This document shows positions 4,819-5,037 of a stretch of 5,037 nt of DNA, piece by piece. A program made the position numbers and the translations under genes. Location of the stretch: positions 1-5,037 of the forward strand of contig CADCWH010000294.1 of assembly GCA_902806395.1 (NCBI GenBank), in the 5' to 3' direction. Source of the stretch: an uncultured Thermomicrobiales bacterium. Lineage in GTDB: Bacteria; Chloroflexota; Chloroflexia; Thermomicrobiales; UBA6265. The notes below the pieces were generated by a model. It was not told the DNA's origin. It did no database searches and saw only the letters and a program-made list of their open reading frames with translations. Position 1 is the first letter of the stretch, and the number at the start of each line of letters is the position of its first letter.

Positions 4819-5037
4819 CTACGTCCCCGGGGCCGGGAGCACGCCGAGCTGGATCAAGAAGCCATAGGCATCGAAGTAGAGGCTCTGCCGCGCGATCGTC
4901 CCATCGCCTAGCTCGTAGACGTGGACGCTGCGGGTGGTGAGCTCCTGGCCGGTGCCTGCGGGTAGCCCCGGGATCTGCCCCGTGTACCGCCCCGTGAAGA
5001 GGACCTCGGCCGCCGCCCGGTCCTCGGTCGCGACGAC
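4819..5037 (-). CDS. SnoaL-like ester cyclase family protein, C-terminal half only (5' end outside the window)
   Basis: Read on the minus strand from the window edge to the TAG at 4821-4819, the frame gives 72 residues with a typical SnoaL-like C-terminal half. It contains VLFTGRYTGQIPGLPAG (residues 12-28), then TTRSVHVYELGDGTIARQ (33-50) and SLYFDAYGFLIQLGVLP (51-67). The fold is a small cone-shaped alpha+beta barrel of the NTF2-like type, usually about 130-150 residues, so roughly half is missing beyond the edge. Named members cyclise polyketide esters or bind small hydrophobic ligands, but most members, probably including this one, have no known substrate. The strands and the YFD-x-YGF-x-x-QLG closing pattern are intact and the length fits, so the gene looks whole apart from the window cut. 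It probably belongs to a minus-strand group with the membrane-protein gene. Confidence 0.85.
   Translation of the reverse strand, partial: VVATEDRAAAEVLFTGRYTGQIPGLPAGTGQELTTRSVHVYELGDGTIARQSLYFDAYGFLIQLGVLPAPGT

Overview
The window is very GC-rich bacterial chromosome with short intergenic gaps, GTG starts, strong G/C third-position bias and TANNNT-type -10 candidates. The gene content (a PimA-like mannosyltransferase beside a phosphatidylinositol-phosphate-synthase-like enzyme, a Nit1-like amidase and a SnoaL-like ester cyclase) fits a Thermomicrobia-like member of the Chloroflexota. A high-GC actinomycete is the main alternative. No ribosomal or marker gene is present, so this placement is inference.

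Layout. Positions 1-192 (minus) hold the DNA-binding head of a MerR-family regulator. It has an in-frame TAG at 22-24, beyond which recognisable MerR sequence continues to the window edge, so it is called a pseudogene or interrupted gene. Positions 193-486 are a divergent control region with one promoter candidate on each strand. Positions 487-1632 (plus) encode a GT4 glycosyltransferase close to PimA. Positions 1633-1824 are a gap with a good sigma-70-like promoter overlapped by a perfect 9-bp inverted repeat. Positions 1825-2451 (plus) encode a CDP-alcohol phosphatidyltransferase with the full catalytic signature and the downstream residues typical of inositol-phosphate users. Three bases later, 2455-2769 (plus) encodes a small unrecognised protein with a disordered Pro-rich body and a C-terminal membrane anchor. 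After a 178-base gap, 2948-3820 (plus) encodes a nitrilase-superfamily amidase. On the minus strand, convergent with it, are an unrecognised multi-pass membrane protein (4016-4609) and the C-terminal half of a SnoaL-like ester cyclase (4819 to the window end).

How the genes may work together. The second and first plus-strand genes would make consecutive steps of a phosphoinositol-mannoside lipid headgroup pathway: inositol phosphate is joined to a CDP-activated lipid, then mannose is added to the inositol after dephosphorylation. The small anchored protein is translationally linked to the lipid synthase and may act with it, but nothing in its sequence shows a function. The amidase, the membrane protein and the cyclase show no clear link to this pathway. 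No RNA gene, mobile element, CRISPR array or classical U-tract terminator was seen.
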